The notes beneath the pieces are model-generated. The model searched no databases. It was not told the DNA's origin and saw nothing but the letters and a program-made list of their open reading frames with translations. Shown piece by piece: positions 25,327 to 31,876 of a stretch of DNA of 34,402 nucleotides (within the stretch, counting starts at the first letter, position 1; the number at the start of each line of letters is the position of its first letter). The stretch is from assembly GCA_964571815.1 (NCBI GenBank), contig CAZNDN010000031.1, positions 1 to 34,402 of the forward strand. Direction: 5' to 3'. The translations under genes were made by a program, and so were the position numbers. This DNA is from CAZNDN01 sp964571815 (GTDB lineage Bacteria; Fibrobacterota; Chitinivibrionia; Chitinivibrionales; WJKA01).

Positions 25327-26479
25327 TGCTCCGACATCAATGGTATTTGTTAACCACTGGGCTTCGCGGCTGGGCGGCGCCGAACTCTCGCTCCAGGATC
25401 TGGTTGCCCGCGCATCGCAACAGGCACGGTGTCACCTGGTCACCACCGAATCCGGCCCCCTGGTTGAAAACGTCCAGTCCCACGGCGTTGATTGTCATAT
25501 CATTCCGTGCCCTGCCTCCGTTGACCGCTTTCGGCGGGATCGTCTTCTTCCCGCCCTTTTCAGTTGCTGGTACGCGGTGCCGGGGTATGTCGTGTTCTCC
25601 TTCCGCCTTGCGCGCCTTCTCAGGCACCTTTCACCCGACATTGTTCATGCGAACGTGCCCAAGTCGCACGTCGGCGTGTTCCTCGCCGTCCTGTGGGGCT
25701 ATCGCGGGGCCACCTGCTTTCACCTTCGGGAAATCTTTCACGGCAACACCGCGGTTCGTCTGTTGTACGCGATGTTCTTTCCGCGCACCGGCGCCTCGGT
25801 GATCGCCATTTCGGAAGCGGTCCGTCGCCGGCTGCCGCGCCGCCTGCGACGACGGGCGACGGTCATCCACAACGGCATCCCCCTGCCGCACGTGCACCGA
25901 CGCGACAGGAAGGACCGGGGGGTTCGATTCATCTATCTGGGCAGAGTAGTCCCCTGGAAACGCTGTCATCTGCTGCTCATGTTCTTCGCGCGGGTCCGAT
26001 TGCTGCTGCCCCGCGCCGATATCTCACTAAGTATCGTAGGTGACACCCTCTACTGGCCGGATTCGTATCGGCGACAACTGCATCGGAGTATCCACGATCT
26101 GGGAATCGGGCAGTGCTGCTGCTTGAAAGGGCATACCACCCGCGTGTACGAAACGCTGTCTTCCCATGACGTTTTCTGCAGCGTCGCGGACTGCGAGCCG
26201 TTCGGGCGCGCGGCCGTGGAAGCCCAGGCATGCGGGCTCCCGGTCGTTGCCGTGAATTCCGGGGGCATGAGTGAAGTCATAGCCGACGGGACCACGGGGG
26301 TGTTAATCGAGGAAGGCAACGAAGAGGCGTTCGTCGCCGCCATGGCCGGATTCGTCGAAGACACCGACCGCATTGCGGCCATGGGAGAGGAGGCTCGCAA
26401 GAGAGTGCAGGCACTGTTCGATGCGGAGGTGCAAGTTCCCGCGATCGTTGATTTCCTCCGAGCGGCAACCATCGATTGA
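25316..26479 (+). CDS. GT4-family glycosyltransferase, last gene of the locus
   Basis: This encodes 387 residues from ATG 25316, overlapping the previous gene by 11 bases; ATG 25340 is an alternative that removes eight residues. A much longer open frame extends upstream to 25028, but it is antiparallel in sense to no known motif and simply shadows the previous gene. The N-terminus MVFVNHWASRLGGAELSLQD has the GGAE loop of GT4 proteins. Then come SPDIVHANVPKSHVG, VRFIYLGRVVPWKRCHLLL and DCEPFGRAAVEAQACGLPVV with E-x7-E, followed by AVNSGGMSEVIADG. It closes the co-directional series that begins at the window start; the next gene is convergent. Confidence 0.9.
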   Translation: MSGNAPTSMVFVNHWASRLGGAELSLQDLVARASQQARCHLVTTESGPLVENVQSHGVDCHIIPCPASVDRFRRDRLLPALFSCWYAVPGYVVFSFRLARLLRHLSPDIVHANVPKSHVGVFLAVLWGYRGATCFHLREIFHGNTAVRLLYAMFFPRTGASVIAISEAVRRRLPRRLRRRATVIHNGIPLPHVHRRDRKDRGVRFIYLGRVVPWKRCHLLLMFFARVRLLLPRADISLSIVGDTLYWPDSYRRQLHRSIHDLGIGQCCCLKGHTTRVYETLSSHDVFCSVADCEPFGRAAVEAQACGLPVVAVNSGGMSEVIADGTTGVLIEEGNEEAFVAAMAGFVEDTDRIAAMGEEARKRVQALFDAEVQVPAIVDFLRAATID

Positions 26480-26527
26480 GCTATAGATTGCGGGGACGGG
26501 TGGAACCCGGGCCCGGCCTGCTGCCTT

Positions 26528-26812
26528 TCAAGCGGCTGCAGCGTTCTCTTGTGCAGTGGATCCGTCAGGCCCTTCGGGCCGGCCCTGTCGGGGAGGGGCA
26601 GGAGACGACGCGGCGCTCTCGGTGGGAGAACTCCCGCGTGTAAGCTCCGAGAGCATAACCCACGAACCGTCTTTGAGCACTTCGCCGCGCTCGAGGTGCT
26701 CCCGCACGTCGCGTTCTTCGGCGAGCTTCCGTTGAAGCTCGACCCACGTGCCGTCCTCGGCCTGTACCAAGCCTCTGGCCAGACGTTCGCCGATCTTCTC
26801 CAACGCGTTCAT
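26528..26812 (-). CDS. Small protein with two DG(T/S)WV repeats, unknown function
   Basis: This encodes 94 residues. I chose ATG 26812 because GGGGAGGA precedes it at good spacing; a longer in-frame start at 26854 would overlap the upstream gene. The N-terminal half holds two related units: RGLVQAEDGTWVELQRKLAE and RGEVLKDGSWVMLSELTRG. Each has a short basic lead, a D-G-T/S-W-V turn and a helix. The C-terminal third is Pro/Ala/Ser-rich, low in complexity and probably disordered. I do not recognise the family. It is third in a minus-strand cassette, 13 bases after the TPR/membrane gene, so they are probably co-transcribed. Confidence 0.6.
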   Translation of the reverse strand: MNALEKIGERLARGLVQAEDGTWVELQRKLAEERDVREHLERGEVLKDGSWVMLSELTRGSSPTESAASSPAPPRQGRPEGPDGSTAQENAAAA

Positions 26813-26825
26813 CCGTCCTCCCCGC

Positions 26826-27557
26826 TCAGAAGAATGAAACACTGTCTCCCGCACCGGGGGGCTGGGCAGCTCCGGAGGAGGTCTCGGGAGGACTCGGTGA
26901 CGACTGGTCCCCCGCGGCGACTCCCGTCGTTTCGGACTCGCTTCTTGCGTCGGCGGGTCGAAACGTTCGCCTGTTGGAGAACGCCTCCCGTGCGGCCCGC
27001 CGCCGATGTTTCAATGCCGCGATCTCCTCACGGGGAACCGGTACCGAGGGATACCGGGAATGAAACTGAACAAATTCGTCCATCGCCTTCTCGTATCGTC
27101 CCTGCTTGCTGTAGATCCGGGCGGAGAGAAGGAAAGGACCGATATCTCCACGACGCAGTTGCTTGAGCTGGGCCAGCTCCCGCAACGCTTCCCGCTCCTG
27201 ACCGGCGTACAATTTCCCGATCGCCTGCGCAAGGCCGGAAACGTAGCGTGTGTCCAGGTTGGAATTCCTCACGTACAACGTTGCGAGCACGCCGATTCCC
27301 AGGATTGTCAGCACGTTGAGAATCAGCGTTGCCAGTATGAGGGGGCGCGAAGCCCGCGATCGCTTCGAGCGTCCCAACGAATCGAAAATGTCGTTCGCTT
27401 TGAGTTTCTGGAGCTGAATGACCGAATAGGCGCATTCGTTGGAATCGGGGAACTCCCGGACAATCTTCTCGTATATCTCCGTCGCCTCGTCGGCCCGTTC
27501 CTCCTCGTACTGCAGTCGATAGGCACGAGCGTAAAGTTCAAGAGGTGAGGAATCCAT
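26826..27557 (-). CDS. Membrane protein with TPR-like units
   Basis: This encodes 243 residues from ATG 27557. A TPR-like N-terminal part (EATEIYEKIVREFPDSNECA) is followed by one strong membrane helix at ~73-95 (ILATLILNVLTILGIGVLATLYV). After it, further helical repeats include RRGDIGPFLLSARIYSKQGR and YEKAMDEFVQFHSRYP, then a disordered Ser/Pro/Gly-rich tail ending in SVSFF. The helix between two TPR stretches suggests that one lies on each side of the inner membrane, although orientation is not determined. The start is 19 bases after the stop of the Cys-motif gene. Function is unknown; TPR units suggest a protein-binding role. Confidence 0.7.
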   Translation of the reverse strand: MDSSPLELYARAYRLQYEEERADEATEIYEKIVREFPDSNECAYSVIQLQKLKANDIFDSLGRSKRSRASRPLILATLILNVLTILGIGVLATLYVRNSNLDTRYVSGLAQAIGKLYAGQEREALRELAQLKQLRRGDIGPFLLSARIYSKQGRYEKAMDEFVQFHSRYPSVPVPREEIAALKHRRRAAREAFSNRRTFRPADARSESETTGVAAGDQSSPSPPETSSGAAQPPGAGDSVSFF

Positions 27558-27576
27558 TATGACGGCCCCCGCGGAG

Positions 27577-27909
27577 CTAAAACTTCTTCTTCGTGTTTTT
27601 CAGCAGCGATTTGATCTGCTTGTCCGACATCGAACGGTTTCCTCCCGCCGGCGCCGGCGTGTAGCGTTCACAGATTAAATGCTCCTCACCACCGAACGAC
27701 GCGGCCCCGGACGTTTGACCGCTGCGTTTCGACTTGAACTCCGGACACTTCTTCTTGAGCTTGCAGTTGAAACACGACTGTTTTCTTTGTCGACTGCTCC
27801 CGCCTGAGCCGTCCTGTCCCCGGGCTCCGCGGTCACGCTCGTAAGCACTGGCCAGGCTCCTGTTCTTCATGACAAAGCGCTCATGGTCTATGTCGAAATG
27901 ACCGCCCAT
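27577..27909 (-). CDS. Small four-Cys protein, possible metal or cluster site
   Basis: This encodes 110 residues from ATG 27909, chosen because an AAGGAG lies upstream and because a sigma70-like promoter at 27949-27977 would exclude the longer in-frame start at 28005. The sequence is basic and hydrophilic, with MGGHFDIDHERFVMKNRSLA at the N-terminus. The central motif SCFNCKLKKKCPEF (C-x2-C-x5-C) is followed by a fourth Cys in LICERYTP about 30 residues later. Four such cysteines could bind zinc or an iron-sulfur cluster; which one is not readable. The C-terminus is SDKQIKSLLKNTKKKF. I do not recognise the family. It heads a three-gene minus-strand cassette. Confidence 0.7.
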   Translation of the reverse strand: MGGHFDIDHERFVMKNRSLASAYERDRGARGQDGSGGSSRQRKQSCFNCKLKKKCPEFKSKRSGQTSGAASFGGEEHLICERYTPAPAGGNRSMSDKQIKSLLKNTKKKF

Positions 27910-27948
27910 GTAAGCATTCTCCTTCGCTGAAAACGTGCCTGTACTGTA

Positions 27949-27977
27949 ATAATAAATTAATATAATCCCCCGTTCAA
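27949..27977 (-). promoter_or_regulatory. Sigma70-like promoter of the minus-strand cassette
   Basis: Read on the minus strand, TTGAAC (27977-27972) is followed after exactly 17 bases by TATTAT (27954-27949). These match the -35 and -10 consensus at four and five of six positions. The block is an AT-rich island in otherwise high-GC DNA. The transcript would start near 27942 and leave a leader of about 30 bases before ATG 27909, including its AAGGAG site. No experimental evidence is available. Confidence 0.6.
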
Positions 27978-28079
27978 CCCTTACCTGCATGACGGGTTCG
28001 CCCAATCCCGTCCCATGGTGTATTTTCTGCGCTGATTTTGGCCGCCTCCGAACCTGAACTACCTGAAAGAAGGGCTCGT

Positions 28080-29108
28080 ATGAGTCGTGTGACCGCGGTC
28101 GTACTGGGAGCGACCTCCTACACCGGCATTGAGCTGCTGCGCCTGCTGCGGTACCATCCGGGCGTGACCATTACCGCCGTTTCATCGCAGAGCTACGCCG
28201 GCAAACCGCTTCCCGAGGTTTTTCCCGCTATGCGGGACATCGTGGATCTGCCCCTCCTTTCTCCCGAAGATGCGCAGGGGGTGAAGGCGGACTGCGTGTT
28301 TTCGTGCCTTCCCCATGCGGTATCCGCGGGGATACTCTCTCCCTGGATCGACGCCGGCGCACGTGTGGTCGACCTGAGCGCCGATTTCCGGCTTACCGAT
28401 GCCGAGTGCTACGCACAGTGGTACAAAACCGAACATCCCCGGCCATCCTTGCTCGACCGCGCCGTCTACGGCCTTCCGGAACACAATCGCGCCGCAATCA
28501 TCGAGACGCAGATCGTTGCCAATCCGGGATGCTATCCCACCAGCATCCTTCTGCCGCTCATTCCTCTGCTCAACGCACAGGCCGTCGATCTCCGCGCCCC
28601 GATTATCGCGGATTCCAAATCGGGCGTCAGCGGGGCGGGGCGGTCCCTCAAGCTTGTATCGCATTTCGTCGAAGCTCACGAAAACCTCTCCGCCTACGGT
28701 ATCGGGAGAAAGCACCGGCACGTGTCGGAGATTGATCAGGAGTTGTCTTCGGCGGCCGGATCGCCGATGCGCATCACCTTCTCGCCGCATCTGGTTCCGC
28801 TCAACCGGGGGATCCTCTCCACGATTTATTTCCGTGCGCCGCGCGGGACCGAAGCCTGCCGCAGGCTGCTGCTGGATACGTACAAGAATGAACCGTTCGT
28901 GCGGGTCAACGGAGACGGTACTTTGCCGGCGGTCCGCAACGTAGCCCACACAAACTACTGCGATATCAGCGTGGCCGGCGACAGTGACGAGGGGCCGACC
29001 ATCGCCGTGTGCGTCATCGACAACCTGCTCAAGGGCGCATCGGGCCAGGCGCTGCAGAATATGAATATCATGTTCGGCTTCGAGGAGACGACGGGCCTTC
29101 TGCGCTAG
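28080..29108 (+). CDS. argC: N-acetyl-gamma-glutamyl-phosphate reductase
   Basis: This encodes 342 residues, the normal size for ArgC, from ATG 28080 with AGAAGGG a few bases upstream. The enzyme reduces N-acetylglutamyl-5-phosphate with NADPH to the semialdehyde, the third step of arginine synthesis in the cytoplasm. The N-terminus has the NADP-binding VVLGATSYTGIELLRLL loop. The active-site segment is VANPGCYPTSILL with catalytic Cys151. SKSGVSGAGRSL and the later KHRHVSEIDQEL supply the conserved Ser/His region, and FSPHLVPLNRGILSTIYF is a further family hallmark. The neighbouring argB encodes the step before it. The two are separated by 25 bases and are probably one operon. Confidence 0.96.
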   Translation: MSRVTAVVLGATSYTGIELLRLLRYHPGVTITAVSSQSYAGKPLPEVFPAMRDIVDLPLLSPEDAQGVKADCVFSCLPHAVSAGILSPWIDAGARVVDLSADFRLTDAECYAQWYKTEHPRPSLLDRAVYGLPEHNRAAIIETQIVANPGCYPTSILLPLIPLLNAQAVDLRAPIIADSKSGVSGAGRSLKLVSHFVEAHENLSAYGIGRKHRHVSEIDQELSSAAGSPMRITFSPHLVPLNRGILSTIYFRAPRGTEACRRLLLDTYKNEPFVRVNGDGTLPAVRNVAHTNYCDISVAGDSDEGPTIAVCVIDNLLKGASGQALQNMNIMFGFEETTGLLR

Positions 29109-29133
29109 ACCACATGTTCGGGGGTAGTTCCCT

Positions 29134-29910
29134 ATGCCGACAGTATGTGTAAAAATCGGGGGCTCCGCAATCGACGGCCCGGAGCAGATGCTCCAGTGCG
29201 CCGAAAGCGTCGCTGCGCTGAGCCGGGAGGCGTTCCCGGTGGTTGTGCACGGCGGCGGCAAGGAAATCGGCCGAAGGCTGGCCATGACGGGCAAATCGTT
29301 CACGTTTGTCCAGGGGATGCGGGTTACCGATGAAGAGAGCCTGGCGGAGGTTCAGCGCGTGCTCTCCGGCGATGTCAACAAGCGGCTGGTCGGGGACCTT
29401 CTGGGACGAGGCGTCCGTGCGGCGGGTATCAGCGGAGTCGATGCGGGCCTGATCGAGGCCGAGAAAATGACCGTCGACGGCCGCGATATCGGGCTGGTAG
29501 GCAAAGTAGCCCGTGTCAACACCTCGATTCTTGACGTGCTGCGCGAAGCGGGAATCGTGGCGGTGGTGTCGCCCGTCTCCCGCGGCAGCGACGGCGCGAT
29601 ATACAATGTGAACGCCGACACGGCCGCCGAGGCAATTGCCGCGGCCATGAAGGCCGATCACCTCATTTTCCTCTCCAATGTGCCCGGAGTGATGATCGAC
29701 GGGTCCGTGCGCGGAAATATCCCTCGCGACACTATCGAGTCGCTCATTGCCGACGGGAGCGTGGGCGGGGGAATGGTACCGAAGCTGCTCTCGGCCCGAC
29801 GGGCACTGCACAACGGCGTAGCACGTGTGCATATCACCGGCGGGTTGGACCCCGACACCCTGACCGCCGAACTGAATCCCGATACCTCGCGCGGAACAAT
29901 CATCTGCTGA
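29134..29910 (+). CDS. argB: Acetylglutamate kinase
   Basis: This encodes 258 residues, matching the short ArgB form. It phosphorylates N-acetylglutamate with ATP, giving the substrate of the argC product. Amino-acid-kinase motifs are present: VKIGGSAIDG near the N-terminus for phosphate binding, VVVHGGGKEIGRRL, GISGVDAGLIEAEKM, YNVNADTAAEAIAAAMKADH and SNVPGVMIDG, with GGGMVPKLLSARRAL near the end. The lack of an N-terminal helical extension suggests an E. coli-like, arginine-insensitive form rather than the longer arginine-inhibited hexamer; this is inferred from length only. ATG 29134 is used. There is a G-run upstream but no clear Shine-Dalgarno. No other arginine genes are in the window. 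Confidence 0.96.
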   Translation: MPTVCVKIGGSAIDGPEQMLQCAESVAALSREAFPVVVHGGGKEIGRRLAMTGKSFTFVQGMRVTDEESLAEVQRVLSGDVNKRLVGDLLGRGVRAAGISGVDAGLIEAEKMTVDGRDIGLVGKVARVNTSILDVLREAGIVAVVSPVSRGSDGAIYNVNADTAAEAIAAAMKADHLIFLSNVPGVMIDGSVRGNIPRDTIESLIADGSVGGGMVPKLLSARRALHNGVARVHITGGLDPDTLTAELNPDTSRGTIIC

Positions 29911-30250
29911 TCCGCCCGATCGATTCCTCCCGCTACACCAACCAGCCCTTTGAGTACGCTTTTTCGACCGGAGAGCGTATTCCCGCCGAGCCGAGTCATC
30001 GCCGGGAATACTTTCCCGGCGTCCCCCGCCAACCGTAACCGTCGACCCGGCAACGGGTTGCGCACGGGTGCAGTAGCTGCTCCCCGGACAAGCCGTGCGG
30101 TTGTTCCCGGAGTCGCGGAGCGTTTCCCACTGCCGCCATTGTTGTAAGCAACACCATTTCAAAGCATTACGATTTTGGCAAGGATTTTGATAGGGTTTTC
30201 TCCAGGCAACGAAAGCCACTGGAACTGACCCTGTCGAAAGGAGGCGTCCG
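29911..30250 (+). other. 340-bp non-coding region after argB
   Basis: I see no convincing gene here. A perfect 9-bp inverted repeat with a four-base loop lies at 30000-30021, described separately. The second half (30130-30200) is markedly more AT-rich than its surroundings and probably holds the promoter of the next gene. GTTGTAAGCAAC is a small inverted repeat within it. TTGGCAAGGATTTTGAT at 30175-30191 resembles a sigma54 site in spacing but has GA where the -12 GC is required, so I do not call it. Confidence 0.5.
30000..30021. repeat. Perfect 9-bp inverted repeat downstream of argB
   Basis: CGCCGGGAA pairs perfectly with TTCCCGGCG around the loop TACT. This is a strong hairpin about 90 bases after the argB stop. 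No T-run follows on either strand, so it is not a classic intrinsic terminator. It may still stabilise the 3' end of the argCB transcript or bind a protein. Confidence 0.6.
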
Positions 30251-31015
30251 ATGAGAATCATTGCCGCTATCGCACCCGTGGCGATTATGGTGTTGAGTGG
30301 ATGCGTCATGCGTCACGAGCGAGTCTACGGTCCCGACTGTCCCCAGACGACCGTAGAGTATGAAGTCTACGAGGAGGAGTGCGTGGAACCGTACGTGGAC
30401 ACCTGGCTCCCCCTCTCGTTTAGGCTGAAAGAGCTTATCGAGCCGTACGCCGACGGGTTCTTCTCTCCGGAAGTCAACCGTTACAGCGACTTCCTCTACT
30501 ACGGCGATCACCCACGCAACTCCTTCGACAATGCACCATGCTATGTCCGGGCGGACTTCAATGGAGACTATGTCGACGACCACGCGTTCCTGGTCTCCGC
30601 CGAAGATCTCTACGGTGACTACTGGTCCCTGACCACGAGAATGATCGTGGTGCTCTCCACGCGCGTGGGCCCCGATGTGCTGTTTGCCGAAGATCTGGGC
30701 ACAATCGAGGCCGACTACGAGTTCCCCATCGAAGAATACTGGTCGATCTGCGTTCTTCCCGAAGGCACACACACGTACGTCACCACCGACGGTGTCAACG
30801 AGGTCGAGGAGACGGTGGTGCTTGAAAACGATGCGTTCCTCATGACGTTCCTGGAAACGGGTGAACAGGACCTGTTCTACGCGGAGGACGGCGAGCTGTA
30901 CTACATGAGCTGGAACCCCGCGTCACTTGCCAAGAAGCGCACCACCGGCGGCAAGGCGGACCGGGTCGATGTAAAGTGGCGGGAAAAGCTCCAGCGCAAG
31001 GTGCCGGGGAGGTGA
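30251..31015 (+). CDS. Putative lipoprotein of unknown function
   Basis: This encodes 254 residues from ATG 30251 with a near-perfect AAAGGAGG at 30236-30243. The signal peptide MRIIAAIAPVAIMVLSGC ends in the lipobox LSGC (Cys at residue 18), so the protein is probably lipid-anchored and periplasmic or on the outer membrane. The mature part is acidic and Tyr-rich. CYVRADFNGDYVDDHAFLVS resembles the D-x-N-G-D-x-x-D calcium-type loops of FG-GAP/dockerin-like repeats, here as a single copy. TRMIVVLSTRVG and TYVTTDGVNEVEETVVLEND suggest a beta-rich fold. The C-terminus is basic (KWREKLQRKVPGR). I do not recognise the family. It stands alone between two non-coding regions and is probably a single-gene transcript. 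Confidence 0.75.
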   Translation: MRIIAAIAPVAIMVLSGCVMRHERVYGPDCPQTTVEYEVYEEECVEPYVDTWLPLSFRLKELIEPYADGFFSPEVNRYSDFLYYGDHPRNSFDNAPCYVRADFNGDYVDDHAFLVSAEDLYGDYWSLTTRMIVVLSTRVGPDVLFAEDLGTIEADYEFPIEEYWSICVLPEGTHTYVTTDGVNEVEETVVLENDAFLMTFLETGEQDLFYAEDGELYYMSWNPASLAKKRTTGGKADRVDVKWREKLQRKVPGR

Positions 31016-31206
31016 AGGACAAAGTACAGATTTCAAAGGGCAAGAATCTGAGGGCTGAAAGACGGAGGTGCAGAGGGCAGAGGTTTACTATGTTTAGGTT
31101 GTTGAAGTCGACGGGGGGTTGACGTTGGAAGTCACTGGGAGTTGACAGTGGGGTGTGAAAAAGGCTACCTTCTTTCAGTTATCGTCCTCACATAGTCGTG
31201 GGGCAG

Positions 31207-31289
31207 AAGGCAGCGAACGGGGGCTGGAGTTCAGTAGTCGTGGCGCAAACACGGTCGGGGACGACCGTGCCACACAAGGTGTCAGAGAA
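31207..31289 (+). repeat. 83-bp direct repeat, copy 1
   Basis: This is the first copy of a repeat that recurs exactly 116 bases downstream with three mismatches in 83 positions. It contains the hairpin CACGGTCG-GGGA-CGACCGTG, whose loop fits the GNRA type, flanked by GTGG and CCAC that can extend the stem over a bulge. No terminal inverted repeats or transposase gene accompany it. Confidence 0.85.
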
Positions 31290-31322
31290 ACAGAGAATCA
31301 GAAGGCAGACGGCAGAGGGCAA

Positions 31323-31405
31323 AAGGCAGCGAGCGGGGGCTGGAGTTCAGTAGTCATGGTGCAAACACGGTCGGGGACGACCGTGCCACACAAGGTGTCA
31401 GAGAA
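31323..31405 (+). repeat. 83-bp direct repeat, copy 2
   Basis: This is the second copy, at a 116-bp period. It differs from copy 1 at three positions, two of them in or near the outer GTGG arm (copy 1 TCGTGGCG, copy 2 TCATGGTG). The inner hairpin and its GGGA loop are unchanged. Between the copies lies 33 bp of purine-rich low-complexity DNA with GGCAGACGGCAGAGGGC. Confidence 0.85.
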
Positions 31406-31519
31406 TCAGAGGGGCAGCGAGCAGTAGTGAGAGTTGTCCATTACGTGGCATCCGGGACCAGCATCCAGACCCCACAAACTTTATAACCTTGGCTTGCTAC
31501 TCTCAGTCCGCATTCCCTG

Positions 31520-31582
31520 TGCTGAGCACGGTCGAAGCACGCATTCCTCATTCCGCGCTCGGTGAGTCCCGCTGTGCGGGAC
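31520..31582. repeat. Cluster of short hairpin phrases
   Basis: GTGCTGAGCACGGTCGAAGC, followed by AC, forms arms GTGCT/AGCAC around GAGCACGGTCGA. It resembles the dispersed CTGAGC-x-GTCGAAG phrases seen between genes in many bacteria. At 31566-31582 GTCCCGC-TGT-GCGGGAC is a perfect 7-bp hairpin. A related GTCCCGC word recurs near 31628. These look like remnants of dispersed intergenic repeats. Confidence 0.45.
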
Positions 31583-31876
31583 GAATAATCGCCAAGCGCC
31601 GTAGGTGCGGCATGGTCTTCGGTGAGGTCCCGCTTCGCCCCACGCCCTTACTACCAACAAGTGCCAATTCGAAATCCGCAATCCGAGATCAGCAATCCGC
31701 AATCGGTACGTCCGCAATCTCAAGAATGTGCTATTTTTCTCGGCGTGCTGAATCAATCTCCCGGAAGGTCTATCGCACATGTCGCGCAGCCACGCCCTGA
31801 TTGAAAACCTCCCCTCCCTCACCATGCCGGCGACCCGCCGAGCTGTCTCGGCGGGCATATCCCTTCGTATCGTGCC

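Larger units (their letters stand above)
31016..31876 (+). other. 861-bp non-coding, repeat-rich region
   Basis: No credible gene is found; short open frames here have no ribosome site or family resemblance. From 31016 the DNA is purine-rich and low in complexity, with recurrent GGCAGAAGGCAG-like and CAGAGAATCAGA-like words. An imperfect ~24-bp tandem pair lies near 31102-31149 (GAAGTC...GTTGAC). The 83-bp direct repeat at 31207-31405 follows. From 31500 there are several hairpin-forming phrases and clustered ATCCGCAATC-type words (31671-31720). The promoter of the membrane glycosyltransferase at 31877 must lie near the 3' end, but I cannot identify it. Confidence 0.6.

Noticed and set aside
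27910..28005. N-terminal extension of the four-Cys protein to a start at 28005
   Set aside because: A sigma70-like promoter lies within this stretch and a good ribosome site precedes ATG 27909, so the extension would be upstream of transcription.
29950..30147. Short plus-strand open frame after argB
   Set aside because: There is no ribosome site, its Pro/Arg-rich composition is typical of chance frames, and it spans a perfect hairpin.
30175..30191. Sigma54-like promoter before the lipoprotein gene
   Set aside because: The -24 part and the spacing fit, but the essential GC at -12 is GA, and no activator gene is nearby.
31207..31405. Possible CRISPR array
   Set aside because: There are only two copies, the unit (83 bp) is much longer than a CRISPR repeat, the intervening DNA is low-complexity, and no cas genes are nearby.
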